Below, piece after piece: positions 40,846 to 42,410 of a stretch of DNA of 42,410 nucleotides. Below the pieces are notes generated by a model. The model did no database searches. It was not told where the DNA came from and saw only the letters and a program-made list of their open reading frames with translations. The stretch is taken from positions 1 to 42,410 of the forward strand of contig JANRIM010000018.1 in the NCBI GenBank assembly GCA_033764865.1, read 5' to 3'. The position numbers and the translations under genes are program-made. The stretch is from VFBF01 sp033764865. GTDB taxonomy: Bacteria > Pseudomonadota > Alphaproteobacteria > Caulobacterales > Aquidulcibacteraceae. Every line of letters begins with the position of its first letter. Positions within the stretch are counted from its first letter, which is position 1.

Positions 40846-42410
40846 ATGGCCATGGGTAGATCGGCGACCGCGCGCGCGGTCGCACTGGTGGGTCCCAACG
40901 GCGCCGGCAAGACCACGCTGATGGAGGCGCTGCTGCATGCGGCGGGCGCCATCGAGCGGCAGGGCGCGGTGGCCATGGGCCAGACGGTGGGGGACTTCAC
41001 GCCCGAGGCGCGGGCGCGCGGCCAGTCCGTGGAAATGACCATCGCATCCTTCCCCCACGCCGGCGACCGCTACGCCCTCGTGGATCTTCCCGGCTCCTGC
41101 GAATTCCAGGGCGAGCAGGACGGCGTGCTTCCCGCCGTCGATCTCGCCATCGTCGTGTGCGACCCCGATCCCGACAAGGCGCTGCTGCTGCAGCCGACGT
41201 TGAAGGAGCTCGACCGGCTCGGCGTGCCGCGCCTCCTGTTCGTCAACAAGATCGACACCGCCCGCGCGCGCCTGCGCGACATGATGGAGGCGTTGCAGGC
41301 CGTCAGCGCGCTGCCGCTGGTGGCGCGCCAGATTCCCATCCGCGAGGACGACAAGGCCACGGGCTACGTCGATCTCGCGCTGGAGCGCGCGTATGTGTAC
41401 CGGCCCGGACGCGCCTCCGAGCGCATCGACCTCTCCGGCTCCGTGGCGGAGCGGGAATCGAAGGCCCGCTTCACGATGATGGAGAGGCTGGCCGATTTCG
41501 ACGACGCGCTGATGGAGCAACTGCTTTCCGACGAGAAGCCCAGCGCGGAGGTGGTGTTCGCCGATCTCGTGCGCGAGCTGCGCGATCTCCAGATCGCGCC
41601 GGTGTTCCTGGGCGCTGCGCTGTCGGGCTTCGGCATCCGCCGCCTGCTGAAGGCGCTGCGCCATGAAACGCCCGCGCCGGTGCACGCCGCCGCCCGCCTG
41701 GGCGTCGACGGCGCGGGGCTCTACGTGTTCAAGACGTCCCACGCCGGCCAGGCCGGCAAGCAGAGCTTCGCGCGCGCCTTCGGCGCCGCCGTGCCGGACG
41801 GCGCAGACCTTGTGCGTCCCGACGGGGAGAAGCTGCGCGTGGGCGGCGTCATGCACATGATGGGCGCCCAGCAGAAGAAGGCCCCCGCCGTGGAGCCAGG
41901 TGAGATCGCCGCCATCGGCCGCATGGACGGCGCCCGCGTGGGCGACTTCCTCAGCGCGGACGGGCGTCCCCAGGCCGCCGCCGTCGATCCGCCCCGCCGC
42001 TACGGCGTCTTCGCGCTCGCGGTCGCGCCGCAGGACCGCAAGGACGACGTGCGCCTCACCACCGCGCTGCAGAAGCTGGCGGAGGAAGATCCCACGCTGT
42101 CCTTCGCCATGAACCCCGACACGCACGACCTCGTGGTGCAGGGGCAGGGCGAAATCCATCTGCGCGTGGCGATGGACCGCCTGAAGCGGCGTTACAACGT
42201 GGCGGTGAACGCCGCCCGCCCGAAGTGCGCCTACCGGGAGACGATCCGTCGCGGCGTCACCGTCCGCGGCAAGCACAAGAAGCAGTCCGGCGGCCACGGC
42301 CAGTTCGGCGACGCGGTGATCGAGATCGCGCCCCGGGGGCGCGGCGAGGGCTTCGCGTTCGCGGAGCGCATCCACGGCGGCGTCGTCCCGCGCCAGTACT
42401 TCGCGGCGGT
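40846..42410 (+). CDS. EF-G-like translational GTPase family protein, truncated by window end
   Basis: The first 521 codons of a gene that continues beyond the window. Domain order follows EF-G. The G domain has P-loop GPNGAGKTT (about 16-24), a switch-I-like RGQSVEMTI, switch II DLPGSCEF and G4 VNKID. Then come domain II with a VGGVMHMMG segment, domain III (LTTALQKLAEEDPTLSFAMN), and the start of domain IV (CAYRETI, GGHGQFGD). It differs from true EF-G: the P-loop has Pro for the usual His, and the DTPGH histidine needed for GTP hydrolysis is Ser. It is therefore an EF-G-like paralogue of unknown role. GAGGAGGA five bases before ATG 40846 fixes the start. Confidence 0.92.
   Translation, partial: MAMGRSATARAVALVGPNGAGKTTLMEALLHAAGAIERQGAVAMGQTVGDFTPEARARGQSVEMTIASFPHAGDRYALVDLPGSCEFQGEQDGVLPAVDLAIVVCDPDPDKALLLQPTLKELDRLGVPRLLFVNKIDTARARLRDMMEALQAVSALPLVARQIPIREDDKATGYVDLALERAYVYRPGRASERIDLSGSVAERESKARFTMMERLADFDDALMEQLLSDEKPSAEVVFADLVRELRDLQIAPVFLGAALSGFGIRRLLKALRHETPAPVHAAARLGVDGAGLYVFKTSHAGQAGKQSFARAFGAAVPDGADLVRPDGEKLRVGGVMHMMGAQQKKAPAVEPGEIAAIGRMDGARVGDFLSADGRPQAAAVDPPRRYGVFALAVAPQDRKDDVRLTTALQKLAEEDPTLSFAMNPDTHDLVVQGQGEIHLRVAMDRLKRRYNVAVNAARPKCAYRETIRRGVTVRGKHKKQSGGHGQFGDAVIEIAPRGRGEGFAFAERIHGGVVPRQYFAA

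Noticed and set aside
40729..42375. A 548-codon minus-strand open frame antisense to the EF-G-like gene
   Set aside because: The plus strand has clear GTPase motifs and a strong ribosome site; the antisense protein does not resemble anything.

Overview
The window looks like chromosomal DNA of an alphaproteobacterium. It is very G+C-rich, with GTG and TTG starts in use. It carries the glutaredoxin 3 / ComF / NDUFAF5-like methyltransferase neighbourhood and the rplY-pth pair, and some intergenic sequences resemble Caulobacter-type promoters and CtrA half sites. A member of or near Caulobacterales/Maricaulales/Parvularculales would fit, but the sequence alone does not settle the genus.

Left part (1-11.5 kb): mostly ordinary core genes. 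These are a partial nitrilase-family hydrolase, grxC, comF, a SAM methyltransferase, prs, an Old Yellow Enzyme family oxidoreductase, a lipoprotein alpha/beta hydrolase, an APC-type amino acid permease, an orphan hybrid histidine kinase, rplY (CTC type), pth and leuB.

Middle and right (11.7-40.6 kb): one large Wzx/Wzy-type polysaccharide locus split into about ten short transcription units on both strands. The export and assembly part holds an O-antigen-ligase-like membrane protein, a small TM protein, a Wzc-type tyrosine autokinase with a tyrosine-rich tail, an outer-membrane beta-barrel protein, a Wza-like export protein, a PPP-family phosphatase, and a divergently read ExoY/HfsE-type initiating sugar-phosphate transferase. 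Three glycosyltransferase-like genes, a second polymerase-like membrane protein, a flippase and a secreted GH16 glycanase complete the machinery.

The sugar-nucleotide part is the most unusual region. It has rmlA (dTDP) and rfbF (CDP) pyrophosphorylases, a Cys-containing epimerase resembling dTDP-L-rhamnose 4-epimerases, a second SDR, two ungapped RmlC-like epimerase paralogues, a TylCIII/NovU-type sugar C-methyltransferase, a DUF4910 aminopeptidase-like protein, a homoserine-dehydrogenase-like oxidoreductase with a C-terminal SAF-like region, and a possible 2-oxoglutarate/Fe(II) oxygenase. No 4,6-dehydratase or RmlD reductase lies in the window. I infer that the locus makes an exopolysaccharide containing at least one deoxy or C-methyl-branched sugar, with part of the pathway encoded elsewhere or replaced by the unusual enzymes. 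This is the best candidate here for an undescribed pathway.

Right end: a poorly characterised Ala-rich membrane protein and, divergent from it, a truncated EF-G-like GTPase gene that runs off the window. The space between them contains an 11-bp perfect inverted repeat. I saw no tRNA, rRNA, CRISPR array, IS element or attachment site.
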